A stretch of DNA of 64,000 bases from Actinacidiphila sp. DG2A-62 (GCF_035825295.1 NZ_JAYMGI010000002.1:6067501-6131500); one strand, 5' to 3'. Positions 9,204 through 17,568 are shown, counted from the first letter of the stretch. Notes: a model not told the origin generated them from the sequence alone. Translations and numbers: made by a program.

Positions 9204-9267
9204 TCGGGGCCGCGAGCCCCGGAAGCGGAAGTCCCGGGGCCGGGGCCCCGGGACCGGTGCCGGAGGG

Positions 9268-10440
9268 TCAGAGCTTGAGCGACCGGCCGAAGGTCCGGAC
9301 GTCGCCGACGAACTGCGCGGGCCGCTCCAGCGAGGCGAAGTGCCCGCCGGACTCGAACTCGGTCCAGTGCGTGATGGTGGCGTTGTCCCGCTCGGCGAAC
9401 TTCCTGATGCCCACGAAGATGTCGTGCGGGAAGATCGCGACGCCCAGCGGCACGGTCAGCGCCGGCGGGTTCCCGGACCGGGTGAAGATCATCTTGATCA
9501 GCTCGGCGCCCTCGAAGTAAAGGTTCGCGGAGGAGCCCGCGGTCCCGGTCAGCCAGTAGAGCATCACATTGGTGAGCAGCAGGTCGCGGTCGACCGCGTC
9601 CTCGGGCAGCGGCGTCGACGGGTCGGTCCAGTCCTTGAACTTCTCGATGATCCAGGCGAGCTGGCCCACCGGCGAGTCGGTCAGACCGTAGGCGAGGGTC
9701 TGCGGCCGGGTGGTCTGGATCTTCATGTAGCCGGAGAACTCCGCGTCGTACTGGGCCAGTCGGGCCAGCCGCGCGCCGTCCTGCTCGGTCAGCGAGGCCA
9801 TCTCGGCCGGGTCGCCGGACGGGACCGTGATCATCATGTTGACGTGCACGCCCGCCACGTGGTCCGGGTGGGTCCTGGCCAGCTCGACGGCGATCACCGC
9901 GCCGACGTCGCCGCCCTGCGCGACGTAGCGCTCGTAGCCCAGCTCGGTCATCAGGGTGTCCCACGCGTCGGCGATGCGGTGCACGCCCCAGCCGGCCTCG
10001 GGGACCGGACCGGAGAAGCCGAAGCCGGGGATCGAGGGGATCACCACGTGGAAGGCGTCGGCCGGGTCGCCGCCGTGCGCCCGCGGGTCGGTCAGCGGGC
10101 CGATGACGTCCAGGAACTCGACGAAGGAGCCGGGCCAGCCGTGGGTGATGATCAACGGCTTGGCGTCCGGCTCCGGCGAGCGCACATGCAGGAAGTGCAC
10201 GCGCGTGCCGTCGATCTCGGTGGTGAACTGCGGGAAGGTGTTCAGCCGCGCCTCGGCGGCCCGCCAGTCGTAGCCGTCCTTCCAGTAGGCGGCCAGGTCC
10301 TTCAGATAGTCCAGGGGGACGCCGCGGCTCCAGCCCGAACCGGGGATCTCCGCGGGCCAGCGCGTTCCCGCCAGCCGTTCGCGCAGGTCGTCGAGGGCGG
10401 ACTCGGGAATGTCGATGCGGAAGGGGATCACGTGCGGCAC
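9268..10440 (-). CDS. Epoxide hydrolase (alpha/beta hydrolase, EHN N-terminal domain)
   Basis: 390 residues from ATG 10440. The first about 110 residues form the EHN domain (IPESALDDLRERLAGTRWP, then GYDWRAAEARLN). The hydrolase core has HGWPGS (oxyanion hole), VAQGGDVGAVIAVELA with nucleophile Asp in GGDVGA, and FESGGHFASLERP with the catalytic His. The family includes microsomal-type epoxide hydrolases and the SgcF/NcsF2-type enzymes of enediyne pathways, which open epoxides to vicinal diols. It is convergent with the oxidation operon and lies between it and the HxlR regulator, so it belongs to the same cassette by location. Confidence 0.88.
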   Translation of the reverse strand: MPHVIPFRIDIPESALDDLRERLAGTRWPAEIPGSGWSRGVPLDYLKDLAAYWKDGYDWRAAEARLNTFPQFTTEIDGTRVHFLHVRSPEPDAKPLIITHGWPGSFVEFLDVIGPLTDPRAHGGDPADAFHVVIPSIPGFGFSGPVPEAGWGVHRIADAWDTLMTELGYERYVAQGGDVGAVIAVELARTHPDHVAGVHVNMMITVPSGDPAEMASLTEQDGARLARLAQYDAEFSGYMKIQTTRPQTLAYGLTDSPVGQLAWIIEKFKDWTDPSTPLPEDAVDRDLLLTNVMLYWLTGTAGSSANLYFEGAELIKMIFTRSGNPPALTVPLGVAIFPHDIFVGIRKFAERDNATITHWTEFESGGHFASLERPAQFVGDVRTFGRSLKL

Positions 10441-10528
10441 CTTTCGGGTGTTCGCGGATGGTCTTACGATTTCCGCCTCTCGGGGTCCCCTGCCGCTACT
10501 CGGTGCTTGCGGAGATCGTCACCGCGGC

Positions 10529-11191
10529 TCAGGCGACGGCCACCGGCCGCTGCGGCTTCAGCGCGCGGATCAGCCGGTCCACCACGCCGGTGTCGCCGGT
10601 CAGCCGCAGATCGCCGCTGGCGGTCGCCTCGGCCACCGGCCGCCGGCCCTTGAGCACCGCGGTCAGCGTCTCCAGGTCGCTCTCCATCGACGCGTCCGGG
10701 CGCGCGGCCGTGCCGCGCTCCACCTCCAGCTCGCCGTCGGCCACCCGCACGGTGAAGGCGTCGTCGCCGACGGTGAACTCGTAGGTCGCCCGCAGGTCGC
10801 CGCCGACCTCGGCGTCGAACAGCGAGCGCTGCCAGAGCATCAGCGAGTCCACGCTGCGGTAGGGCTCGCTGGCGATCGGCGACCTGGCGCCCCAGCGGCC
10901 GAGGTCCAGCAGCACCTGCTCCAGCTCCTGGCCCCACTCGGTCAGCTCGTACACCCGGGAACCGGCCGGCGGACCCAGCTTGCGGCGGCGCACCAGGCCG
11001 GAGTCCTCCAGCTCGCGCAGGCGCAGCGCCAGCACGTTGGGGCTGACTCCCGGCATGCCGCTGTGCAGGTCGGTGAAGCGCTTCGGGCCGAGGAGCAGCT
11101 CCCGCACCACGATCAGAGCCCAGCGCTCCCCGATCAGATCGAGCGCCCGCGCGATGCCGCATCCGTCGGAGTACGTGCGCTTCGTCGCCAT
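10529..11191 (-). CDS. HxlR-family regulator with C-terminal SCP2-like domain
   Basis: About 220 residues from ATG 11191 (GGGAG nine bases upstream); a TTG at 11200 is in frame but has no spacing to the ribosome site. The N-terminal winged helix is HxlR-type: YSDGCGIARALDLIGERWALIVVRELLLGPKRFTDLHSGMPGVSPNVL. From about residue 115 a second domain (LRATYEFTVGDDAFTVRVADGELEVERG to GDLRLTGDTGVVDRLI) resembles the SCP2 sterol-carrier fold, a common actinomycete fusion that may sense a hydrophobic ligand. It is divergent from the DHA2 exporter with a 164-bp gap, the classic layout for a ligand-responsive repressor of an export pump. Confidence 0.85.
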   Translation of the reverse strand: MATKRTYSDGCGIARALDLIGERWALIVVRELLLGPKRFTDLHSGMPGVSPNVLALRLRELEDSGLVRRRKLGPPAGSRVYELTEWGQELEQVLLDLGRWGARSPIASEPYRSVDSLMLWQRSLFDAEVGGDLRATYEFTVGDDAFTVRVADGELEVERGTAARPDASMESDLETLTAVLKGRRPVAEATASGDLRLTGDTGVVDRLIRALKPQRPVAVA

Positions 11192-11355
11192 GTCGATCAA
11201 CTCCCGGCCGAGAGGTGGAGCCCCTGCTGAGGGGCTGGACCGCGTGGTCCATCGGCAACAGGTTACACCTCAAGAGCAGCTAGTTGTACTTTAGGAGTAA
11301 GACCGACTAGAGTGCAAGGAACTGCTAGTAAGTCACTACAGCTCCTGGAGGAGCC
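11192..11355. promoter_or_regulatory. Divergent promoter region of HxlR regulator and exporter
   Basis: This gap is visibly richer in A and T than its surroundings (11265-11345). It contains two short hairpins (CCCCT/AGGGG at 11221-11234; GGACC/GGTCC just after) and repeated CTAGT/ACTAG words around 11279-11330, which could be operator half-sites. GGAGGAG at 11347-11353 is the exporter's ribosome site. No clear consensus -35/-10 pair could be fixed. Confidence 0.45.
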
Positions 11356-12825
11356 ATGGCCGCAGGTGCGCCGACGGCAGCCCCGGCATCGGGGATGACC
11401 ACAACACAGAAATGGGTACTTGGCCTGGCCTCGCTGGGCTCGTTCATGGTGGCGCTGGACTCGCTGGTGGTGACCACAGCGCTCAGCACGATCCACAAGG
11501 ACCTGCACGCGTCCCTCGCCTCGCTCGAGTGGACGGTGAACGCGTACAGCCTCACCTTCGCGGTGCTGCTGCTCAGCGGCGCGGCGCTCGGCGACAAGTT
11601 CGGCCGGCGGCGGATGTTCGTCGGCGGCCTGGCGCTGTTCACCCTGGCCTCCGCGGCCTGCGCGCTGTCCACCAGCATCGGCCCCCTGATCGCCTTCCGC
11701 GCGGTGCAGGGCGCCGGAGCCGCGATCGTGCTGCCGCTGGCCCTCACCCAGGTGAGCGTGGCGTTCCCGCCCCAGGTGCGCGGCAAGGCGCTGGGTCTGT
11801 TCAGTGGTCTGACCGGCCTCGCGGTCTTCTCCGGCCCGTTCATCGGCGGCGCCGTCTCGCAGGGCCTGGACTGGCAGTGGATCTTCTGGGTCAACGTCCC
11901 GATCGGCGCCGTCGCGATCGCCCTGGTGCTGGCCAAGCTCGGTGAGAGCACCGGCCCCAACATCCGCTTCGACCTGCCCGGCGTCTTCCTCGTCACCATC
12001 GGCGCGCTCGGCATCGTCTGGGCGCTGGTCCGCGGCAACGACGCGGGCTGGGGCAGCGGCGAGGTGATCGGCACGCTGATCGCCGGCGTCGTGGTCAGCG
12101 CGGTGTTCGTGGTCTACAGCTCGCGCGCCAAGACCGCGATGCTCCCGATGCGCTTCTTCAAGATCCGCACCTTCACCACCGCGAACTTCTCCAACTTCGC
12201 GCTGTACGCCTCGATGTACGGCACGCTCTTCCTGATCACCCAGTACCTGCAGAACGCCCTGGGCTACGGCCCGCTGGCGGCCGGCCTGCGGGTGATGCCC
12301 TGGACCGCGACGCTGATGGTCTGCGGCCCGATCGCGGGCAACCTGGTCGACAAGCTCGGCGAGCGGCGCTTCATGGTCACCGGCCTGACGCTCAACACCA
12401 TCGGGCTCGGCTGGCTCGCCGCGATCGTCTCGCCCGACCTGAACTACGCCGAGATGGTCCTGCCGCTCATCATCAGCGGCTGCGGCCTGTCGATGGCGAT
12501 GCCCGCCGCGCAGAAGTCCGTGATCGGCGCGGTCAAGCCGCAGGAGATCGGCCAGGCGTCCGGCGCCATCACCATGCTGCGCATCCTGGGCGGTGTGTTC
12601 GGCATCGCGATCATCACCGCGGTCTTCGCCGGCCACGGCAGCTTCGCGTCGCCGAAGGCGTTCACCGACGGCTTCACCGCGGCCATGGTCGGCGCGACCA
12701 TCGTCTCCGGCGCCGGCGCGATCGTCGGCCTCGGCATGGCCGGCCGCAAGCCCGCCCCGCCCGCCGCCCCGCAGCAGCCGGCCCCGCCGGTCTCCACCAC
12801 GACCGGCGCGGGCGCCGGCAACTGA
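11356..12825 (+). CDS. DHA2-family MFS drug exporter (14-TM type)
   Basis: 489 residues, ATG 11356. TM1 carries LGSFMVALDSLVVTTALSTI (the D1 motif of DHA2 pumps), followed by LEWTVNAYSLTFAVLLLSGAALGDKFGRRRMF (motif A) and the motif C-like GLTGLAVFSGPFIGGAV. The length and the two extra central helices fit the EmrB/QacA 14-helix group. The Pro/Ala-rich C-terminal tail is cytoplasmic. Proton-driven export of a hydrophobic compound is expected; with the HxlR-SCP2 regulator upstream it is likely the efflux/self-resistance pump of the oxidation cassette. A strong terminator follows. Confidence 0.9.
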   Translation: MAAGAPTAAPASGMTTTQKWVLGLASLGSFMVALDSLVVTTALSTIHKDLHASLASLEWTVNAYSLTFAVLLLSGAALGDKFGRRRMFVGGLALFTLASAACALSTSIGPLIAFRAVQGAGAAIVLPLALTQVSVAFPPQVRGKALGLFSGLTGLAVFSGPFIGGAVSQGLDWQWIFWVNVPIGAVAIALVLAKLGESTGPNIRFDLPGVFLVTIGALGIVWALVRGNDAGWGSGEVIGTLIAGVVVSAVFVVYSSRAKTAMLPMRFFKIRTFTTANFSNFALYASMYGTLFLITQYLQNALGYGPLAAGLRVMPWTATLMVCGPIAGNLVDKLGERRFMVTGLTLNTIGLGWLAAIVSPDLNYAEMVLPLIISGCGLSMAMPAAQKSVIGAVKPQEIGQASGAITMLRILGGVFGIAIITAVFAGHGSFASPKAFTDGFTAAMVGATIVSGAGAIVGLGMAGRKPAPPAAPQQPAPPVSTTTGAGAGN

Positions 12826-12837
12826 CCCACCCCTCCC

Positions 12838-12874
12838 GTGGGAGCCCGTCCTTCCCCGGCTGACGGGCTCCCAC
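12838..12874 (+). terminator. Intrinsic terminator-like hairpin after the exporter
   Basis: GTGGGAGCCCGTC (12838-12850) pairs exactly with GACGGGCTCCCAC (12862-12874) across an 11-base loop, starting 13 bp after the exporter's stop codon. Confidence 0.75.
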
Positions 12875-12948
12875 CCTCCCCGCGGCCTCCCGGTCCCGTG
12901 CCCCCCACACGGCGACCGGGGGGCCGCGACTTCTGTTTCTGTCGTCCG

Positions 12949-13045
12949 GGGGCGCGTCGGGCCGGGCGCGTCAGGCCGAGTGCGTCAGCGCGGGTGCGTC
13001 GGACCGGGTGCGTCCGGACGGGTGCGTCAGGTCGGACGCGTCAGG
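12949..13045. repeat. Degenerate short tandem repeat (GTGCGTC units)
   Basis: About seven imperfect copies of a 13-16 base unit built on G(C/T)GCGTC(A/G)G occur between the exporter terminator and the end of the DJ-1 gene; the last copies overlap the DJ-1 C-terminal codons, which read as Asp-Ala-Arg repeats. Looks like replication slippage in GC-rich spacer. Confidence 0.5.
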
Positions 13046-13808
13046 CCCGCGCGTCCCGCGGGTCCTCCCGCGCGTCCCGCGGGCCGTCCCCGGCCGGGGC
13101 GGCGGTGACGCCGAGGCGCGCGGCGACGCGGCGGGCGGTGAGCTCGCGCTGGACGGTGCGGGCGGCGACCACGGCCCGTACCTCCGCGAGGACGTCGGCC
13201 GGCGCGGTCCGCGGGGTGCCGGCGTCGAACGGCGGCTCGGGCGCGTACTCGACGGCGAGCTGGATCCGCTGCGCGGCCTTCGCCCCGCGCAGCTCCGCCG
13301 CCAGCAGCAGGGCGCCGTCGATCCCGGCGGTCACACCGCTGGAGGAGTACAGCGTGCCGTCGACCACGACCCGCTCGTCCACCGGCGTCGCGCCGAAGAA
13401 CGGCAGCAGGTGGTGGGCCGCCCAGTGGGTGGTCGCGCGGCGGCCCCGGAGCAGGCCGGCCGCCCCGCACAGCAGCGCGCCGGTGCACACCGACAGCACC
13501 GCCGTGGCGCCGGCCGCCTGCGAGCGCAGCCAGGACAGCACCCGCTCGTCCTCCATCAGCGCCTCCTGCCCGAACCCGCCGGGCACCTGCAGCACGTCGA
13601 GCTGCGGCGCGTCCTCGATCAGCTCGTCCGCGGCCAGCCGCAGCCCGTTCACGTCGCGGACCGGTTCGAGCGTGGTCCCGTAGGTGCGGCAGGTGGTGTT
13701 CGGCAGGCGCGACAGGATCTCGTACGGCCCGGTGAGGTCGATCTGGTCGAGCCCTTCATAGAGCAGCGAACCGATCCGCAGACGGGTGTCGGGGGCGGCC
13801 AGGGGCAT
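13041..13808 (-). CDS. DJ-1/PfpI-family protein, isonitrile-hydratase-like
   Basis: 255 residues from ATG 13808. It has the class I glutamine-amidotransferase-like fold: DLTGPYEILSRL, then VLQVPGGFGQEALMED, and the nucleophile elbow VLSVCTGALLCGAAGLLRGRRATTHW, where the Cys of CTGA is catalytic. This arrangement matches isocyanide (isonitrile) hydratases and relatives, which add water to an isonitrile to give an N-formamide. There is no AraC DNA-binding domain at the C-terminus, unlike GATase-AraC regulators; instead a low-complexity GDGPRDAREDPRDARA tail. Substrate is not certain; the cassette to its left may or may not be functionally related. Confidence 0.78.
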   Translation of the reverse strand: MPLAAPDTRLRIGSLLYEGLDQIDLTGPYEILSRLPNTTCRTYGTTLEPVRDVNGLRLAADELIEDAPQLDVLQVPGGFGQEALMEDERVLSWLRSQAAGATAVLSVCTGALLCGAAGLLRGRRATTHWAAHHLLPFFGATPVDERVVVDGTLYSSSGVTAGIDGALLLAAELRGAKAAQRIQLAVEYAPEPPFDAGTPRTAPADVLAEVRAVVAARTVQRELTARRVAARLGVTAAPAGDGPRDAREDPRDARA

Positions 13809-14011
13809 GGGTTCGGTCTCCACTTCGCTCCGGGGAGGTGCCCGTCCATCGTGCGGGCCCGCCGGCCCCGGCACGAGCGCCCCTGCCGACCCGTTCCGCA
13901 ACTTTCCCGCCACGCGGCGCCCGGAGCGGCGGTGCGCGGCCGACTCGGACATTCCGAAGCAGAGCGGAAGCCGGCGCCACGCAGCCACCTCCACCCACCC
14001 GTGCGGCAGCC

Positions 14012-14881
14012 TCACGCCGTACGAGAACTGATGAAACCAAGGCCGGCCAGCCCCTCGCTCCGGCAGATCCGGTCCGACGCGCCGCCGATCTCGGTCTGGA
14101 GCAACTGGTAGGCCGCGCTGTGCGTCTGGCCCCAGTGCATGGCGGCGCGCCACAGCAGGCGGCCCAGCCTGCGGCCCCGCGCGTCGGGGAGAACGGCGAA
14201 GTACTGCGGCATCAGTTGGGCTGCCCCTGTGGGGTCGGGGCGGATCTCCATGGGCCCGATGGCACCGACCACGCGGTTGCCCAGGACGGTGGTGAGGACT
14301 GGTCCGCAACGTCCGGCATGCATCTGCCGGTCGAGGAAGGCGAATCCGTCTGCTGCCATGGCGTGGGCGAAGGTGCCGAAGGTTCGGCGTACGGGGGCGG
14401 GCCAGTCGTCGAGTGGGCGCACGGGACCGTCTGGTGCCGGGCAGCGCCGCACTGTGAAGTCCTGGAGCTGGATGCGGACGCCGCGTGGGCGCGGTGTCTC
14501 CGGGCCCAGTGGCCTGACGACGCGGGCCGTGGCAGCTCCGTGGCCGACGGCGATTTTCGCGGCGAGTTCGGCGGCCTGGTCGAGGACGTCTCCACGGTGG
14601 CCGTAGGCGAAGACCTTCACCACCCCCCGGCCACGTGTCGACAGGGTGGGAATGAGCGTCTGATCGCGCTGGTGCACCACGTCCCCGGCAAGGACGGCCT
14701 CCTGCTTCTCCGGACCCCAGCGGCGGTCCTTGTCGTACGGCAGAAAGTGCCGGTCTGCGGCTGCCGCGACGAGGGTGGCCTCGAAGAGGTCGACGGTCGC
14801 GGCGTGCGGGTGGACGGGGCCGAGGGTGGGGACGACCGGTGCGGTGAGCACGGGGCGCAGCCATTCCCAGCGGAAGAACAT
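14012..14881 (-). CDS. GNAT-family N-acetyltransferase downstream of radical SAM gene
   Basis: 289 residues from ATG 14881 with GAAGG upstream. The C-terminal half carries the GNAT core: VLTTVLGNRVVGAIGPMEI, then LMPQYFAVLPDARGRRLGRLLWRAAMHWG, in which V-x-x-x-x-RGRRLGR is the acetyl-CoA pyrophosphate loop. The N-terminal 130 residues (HAATVDLFEATLVAAAADRHF, GVVKVFAYGHRGDVLDQAAE) are not recognised and may be a substrate domain. It is the third gene of the peptide/radical SAM operon and its start lies inside the reading frame of the radical SAM gene, so translation is probably coupled. A tailoring acetylation of the radical SAM product is an inference. Confidence 0.75.
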   Translation of the reverse strand: MFFRWEWLRPVLTAPVVPTLGPVHPHAATVDLFEATLVAAAADRHFLPYDKDRRWGPEKQEAVLAGDVVHQRDQTLIPTLSTRGRGVVKVFAYGHRGDVLDQAAELAAKIAVGHGAATARVVRPLGPETPRPRGVRIQLQDFTVRRCPAPDGPVRPLDDWPAPVRRTFGTFAHAMAADGFAFLDRQMHAGRCGPVLTTVLGNRVVGAIGPMEIRPDPTGAAQLMPQYFAVLPDARGRRLGRLLWRAAMHWGQTHSAAYQLLQTEIGGASDRICRSEGLAGLGFISSRTA

Positions 14882-15954
14882 GCGGGCACCTTCGCGCAGT
14901 ACGTGAAGGCGCTCCGGCCCGTCGACAGGACGGGCCGGAGCGCGGCCTCGTGCGGGTTGTCGTCACCGGCGTCGCAGGAACATTCCGCGCTCTCGACGAC
15001 GTCGTCCAGGTCCGCGACGAGCGTCACGGCGGCCGAGGCCACCGGGGGCGCGACGCGGCGGGCACTGCTGGGCGGCCCGGACAGGGCGCAGCCCTCGCAC
15101 CCTCCGGTGCGAAGCATGAGTCGGTCTGCGATCGTGCCGAGCCGTCGTAGTCCTTCGACGCCTTCGGCCATGAGGTCGATCTGGTCCTCGCGGCCGACCT
15201 TGCAGATCGAGACCTTGGCGTGAGGGTCGGCGTGGAAGAAGGTGTGGCCGGCGTTGCACCCGGCGAACGGCTTGCGCTGCCGCAGGTGCTCGGACGACTG
15301 GGCGAGGAGCGGTTCCCCGCCACCGTGGATGGTGGGCGTCATGTTCGTGTACGCGTGGTTCTCGACGTCCCACTCATTGGCGAGCGCAGCCATCGCGTCG
15401 GCCTCGTCCGCGTTGTCTTCGGTCACCACGACGTTGATGCGCAAGGGCAGGCCGGCCTCCCGTGCAGCAGCGAGCCGTTGGTCGAGATGGTGAGCATCAT
15501 CCCGCAGAGCCAGGTACTTGTAGGCGTCCTGGAAATGCGGGTCCATGGTCGGTTCGCCGCCGGTGATCTGGAGCCAGAGGACACCGGCCTCGCGCATGAT
15601 GTTCAGCAGCCGCACCTTGCCCTCCCGCGGGAGGCCGGAGAAGGGGCGTTCGCCGAGGTAGCAGTGCTTGCAGCCGAAGTTGCAGCCGAAATTGATCTCC
15701 CAGGATGCCCGGCAGTAGCCGTACGGAGACGGATCACGGACCAAGATGGTGCCTTGTGTGGGCAGCCCGGCCACGTTCACGCCCCAGCTCGTCCATGCGG
15801 TGTCGGACACCCAGCCCGGCACGACCTGGTCAGCCGCAGCAGCGTGCCGGAGCTGTTGGTAGTGGTCGGCAGGGATGCAAGCCCCTGCCCTGGCGCCGGG
15901 CTTGAGGAGCAGGTGCCCGTCAAGGAATGGGGAAGCGATCAGAGCGTGGGCCAT
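14617..15954 (-). CDS. Radical SAM enzyme with SPASM/twitch-like C-terminal cysteines
   Basis: ATG 15954 overlaps the stop of the upstream 48-aa gene by one base. The cluster motif CNFGCKHCYLG (Cys 91, 95, 98) is the CxxxCxxC of radical SAM proteins, GGEP (132-135) the SAM-binding motif. Further cysteines at 233, 251, 286 and 289 (AGCNAGHTFF, ICKVG, GGCEGCALSG) look like a twitch/SPASM auxiliary cluster, typical of peptide-modifying enzymes, although the expected last Cys pair after ALSG is missing. The frame has no stop until 14617, so it overlaps the GNAT gene by 265 bp; normal coding character appears to end near 14890, so the true stop may be lost or mis-sequenced. Confidence 0.8.
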   Translation of the reverse strand: MAHALIASPFLDGHLLLKPGARAGACIPADHYQQLRHAAAADQVVPGWVSDTAWTSWGVNVAGLPTQGTILVRDPSPYGYCRASWEINFGCNFGCKHCYLGERPFSGLPREGKVRLLNIMREAGVLWLQITGGEPTMDPHFQDAYKYLALRDDAHHLDQRLAAAREAGLPLRINVVVTEDNADEADAMAALANEWDVENHAYTNMTPTIHGGGEPLLAQSSEHLRQRKPFAGCNAGHTFFHADPHAKVSICKVGREDQIDLMAEGVEGLRRLGTIADRLMLRTGGCEGCALSGPPSSARRVAPPVASAAVTLVADLDDVVESAECSCDAGDDNPHEAALRPVLSTGRSAFTYCAKVPACSSAGNGCAPCSPHRSSPPSAPSTRTPRPSTSSRPPSSRQPQTGTFCRTTRTAAGVRRSRRPSLPGTWCTSAIRRSFPPCRHVAGGW

Positions 15955-16100
15955 CAGTGGCCCTCCTTCCGGACCGAGAAGCGTGCCGGGACGCGTACCG
16001 CCTGATGGGAGCTGGCGCGGCAGTAGATCTCACCGACCGCGTCGCAGGCGCCGCAGCCCTTGCCGGGCGAGTCGGCATACTGCGTGTCCCATGTGGCCAT
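15954..16100 (-). CDS. 48-aa Cys-containing peptide, candidate radical SAM substrate
   Basis: ATG 16100 to TGA 15954-15956, starting MATWDTQYADSPGKG. It has Cys 16, 19 and 27 (C-x2-C-x7-C) and His 32, and ends with basic RFSVRKEGH. The stop codon shares its A with the ATG of the radical SAM gene, and its last codons supply that gene's GGAAGGAGG ribosome site, so the two are translationally coupled. It has no clear ribosome site itself; TACGGT lies seven bases before the ATG, so the message may be leaderless. Two readings are possible: a RiPP precursor whose Cys or aromatic residues are modified by the radical SAM enzyme, or a small zinc-binding partner (CCCH). Not recognised as a known family. 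Confidence 0.6.
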   Translation of the reverse strand: MATWDTQYADSPGKGCGACDAVGEIYCRASSHQAVRVPARFSVRKEGH

Positions 16101-16161
16101 GGCCGGGACCGTAGGGACTCCGACTGACCGCCCGCGCGCCGATTGCGCCGGATTGTGCGAG
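16101..16161 (-). promoter_or_regulatory. Promoter of the peptide/radical SAM operon with shared element
   Basis: On the minus strand the element CTCGCACAATCCGGCGCAAT (16161 down to 16142) contains two CAATC words 11 bp apart and matches 17894-17873 in 20 of 22 positions. TACGGT follows about 45 bp on, immediately before the peptide ATG, as a -10 for a leaderless transcript. A third, partial copy (GGATTGC followed by GCGAG) lies at about 16181-16196 over the end of the XRE gene. Confidence 0.5.
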
Positions 16162-16187
16162 CCCGTCTCAGTGTTGGGGCGGATTGC

Positions 16188-17030
16188 TCACGCGAGGTCG
16201 AGCGACGCCCGCGCGCGAGCGATGAGCCGATGCGCCGGCGCCCCGTACACCGCGCCCTCGTCGAGCCCGTCCCACGCCCGCGCGTACAGGGCGATGTCCT
16301 CGGCCGACTCCAACGTGTACTCCGTGTTGATCGTCTCGACGACGACGCGCTTCTCGTCGAACACCCAGAACCCGTGTTTCGGGCTGAGCTTGAGCTGCAC
16401 CCCGAACGGCACGATGCCGAGCGCGACCGTGCTCATGCCGATCAGCCCGACGAGCCGGTCGAGCTGCCCGGCCATCACGTCACGCGGACACACCATGGCG
16501 TGAAGCACGCCTTCCCAGATCAGGACCCGGAACGTCTTCCCCCGCTCGTACAACACCTCTTGCCGCTTCATACGCGACCGAACAGCCTCGTCCGTGTCCC
16601 GCGGCGACTGCATCAACTCGGCATTCCCCACGAGCAGATGCCGGGCGTACTCCGGCGTCTGGAACAACCTCGGTACGACAGTCGCCTCGTAGCCGCGCAC
16701 CGTGGACGTACGCCGGTACTCGGCAACGTACCGATCCTGCACACTCCGGTGCCCGGACGAGAGCTGCCGCCGCCACGAACGATGCTGCGACTCCAACCCT
16801 CGAAGCCGACTCTTCAAGTCGGCGGCCGCGGCCGGCGCCCCCACGGCCGCGGCCCACGCGTCGAGATCCGCAGGCGTCGCCGTCTGCTTCCCGTTCTCCA
16901 GCCGCGACACCTTCGACCGCTGCCATCCGAGCACCTCGGCAACGCCCTTCCCGTCGAACCCGGCCTCGGCGCGCAGCTCACGCAGCCGCGCTCCGAGCGC
17001 CTCACGGGCCGTCTGAAAGTCGGTGCTCAC
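16188..17030 (-). CDS. XRE-family regulator with DUF5753 (Scr1-type antitoxin-like)
   Basis: 280 residues from GTG 17030, which overlaps the DUF6879 stop as GTGA. The helix-turn-helix is ALGARLRELRAEAGFDGKGV followed by AEVLGWQRSKVSRLENGKQ. The rest is DUF5753: YEATVVPRLFQTPEYARHLL, RQEVLYERGKTFRVLIWEGVL, QLDRLVGLIGMSTVALGIVPFG and an ending DEGAVYGAPAHRLIARARASL. This class is abundant in Streptomyces beside small partner proteins and is annotated as Scr1-family TA-like regulators. It is the last gene of a three-gene operon and faces the promoter of the peptide/radical SAM operon, whose 22-bp element it may bind along with its own. Confidence 0.85.
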   Translation of the reverse strand: MSTDFQTAREALGARLRELRAEAGFDGKGVAEVLGWQRSKVSRLENGKQTATPADLDAWAAAVGAPAAAADLKSRLRGLESQHRSWRRQLSSGHRSVQDRYVAEYRRTSTVRGYEATVVPRLFQTPEYARHLLVGNAELMQSPRDTDEAVRSRMKRQEVLYERGKTFRVLIWEGVLHAMVCPRDVMAGQLDRLVGLIGMSTVALGIVPFGVQLKLSPKHGFWVFDEKRVVVETINTEYTLESAEDIALYARAWDGLDEGAVYGAPAHRLIARARASLDLA

Positions 17031-17563
17031 GCAGACGAACGTACCTGCGCCCACGCCTGCGCAGTAGGCGCCGCGAAATGCCAGGCGGCATCCCGGGCCT
17101 GACACGCCGCAAGTACCTCGGCGGGGTCCTCGGTCACCTCGACGCCGACCGTCGTGTCGGTGTCGTCGATGTGGAAGCGGACCAACACCCGGGAGTCGAA
17201 CAACCACAGGTCGAAGTCCGGCAGTTCCAGCCGCTTCGCCTCGGACCGAGGCAACACGCAAATGTCCTCCCCGGCCTCGACGTTGCCGAGCGCGGTCGCC
17301 ATGAGGAACCGCTGCCCGTCCGTCGGCGGTTCGTCGATGACCCGTACCCGTGAGAACCGCTTGCCCGCCGCCGTCTGCACCCTCACGTTGGCGTTCCAGG
17401 GGTGCCGCGGCTCCACCTCCGGGAGCACCCCCCTCATGAACGCCTTGAACCGCTGCCCCTCCCGGTCCGACGCATAGCCGCGACGCGTCTCCAACCGCCA
17501 CGCCGTGTGCTCGAACTCTGTGAACAGATGGGCGATCTCGTTGAATGAGACCAGATCAGGCAC
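17027..17563 (-). CDS. DUF6879-family protein
   Basis: 178 residues from GTG 17563; AAGGAG of its ribosome site overlaps the preceding gene's stop, giving coupling. The sequence SFNEIAHLFTEFEHTAWRLETRRGY, AGEDICVLPRSEAKRLELPDFDLWLFDSR and a closing RDAAWHFAAPTAQAW is typical of DUF6879, a Streptomyces family nearly always encoded next to XRE-DUF5753 regulators. Function unknown; it may be the partner bound by the regulator. Its stop overlaps the regulator's GTG by four bases. Confidence 0.85.
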   Translation of the reverse strand: MPDLVSFNEIAHLFTEFEHTAWRLETRRGYASDREGQRFKAFMRGVLPEVEPRHPWNANVRVQTAAGKRFSRVRVIDEPPTDGQRFLMATALGNVEAGEDICVLPRSEAKRLELPDFDLWLFDSRVLVRFHIDDTDTTVGVEVTEDPAEVLAACQARDAAWHFAAPTAQAWAQVRSSA

Positions 17564-17568
17564 CCGCG

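Noticed and set aside
13041..13808. GATase1/AraC-type regulator
   Set aside because: No AraC helix-turn-helix after the DJ-1 domain, only a low-complexity tail.
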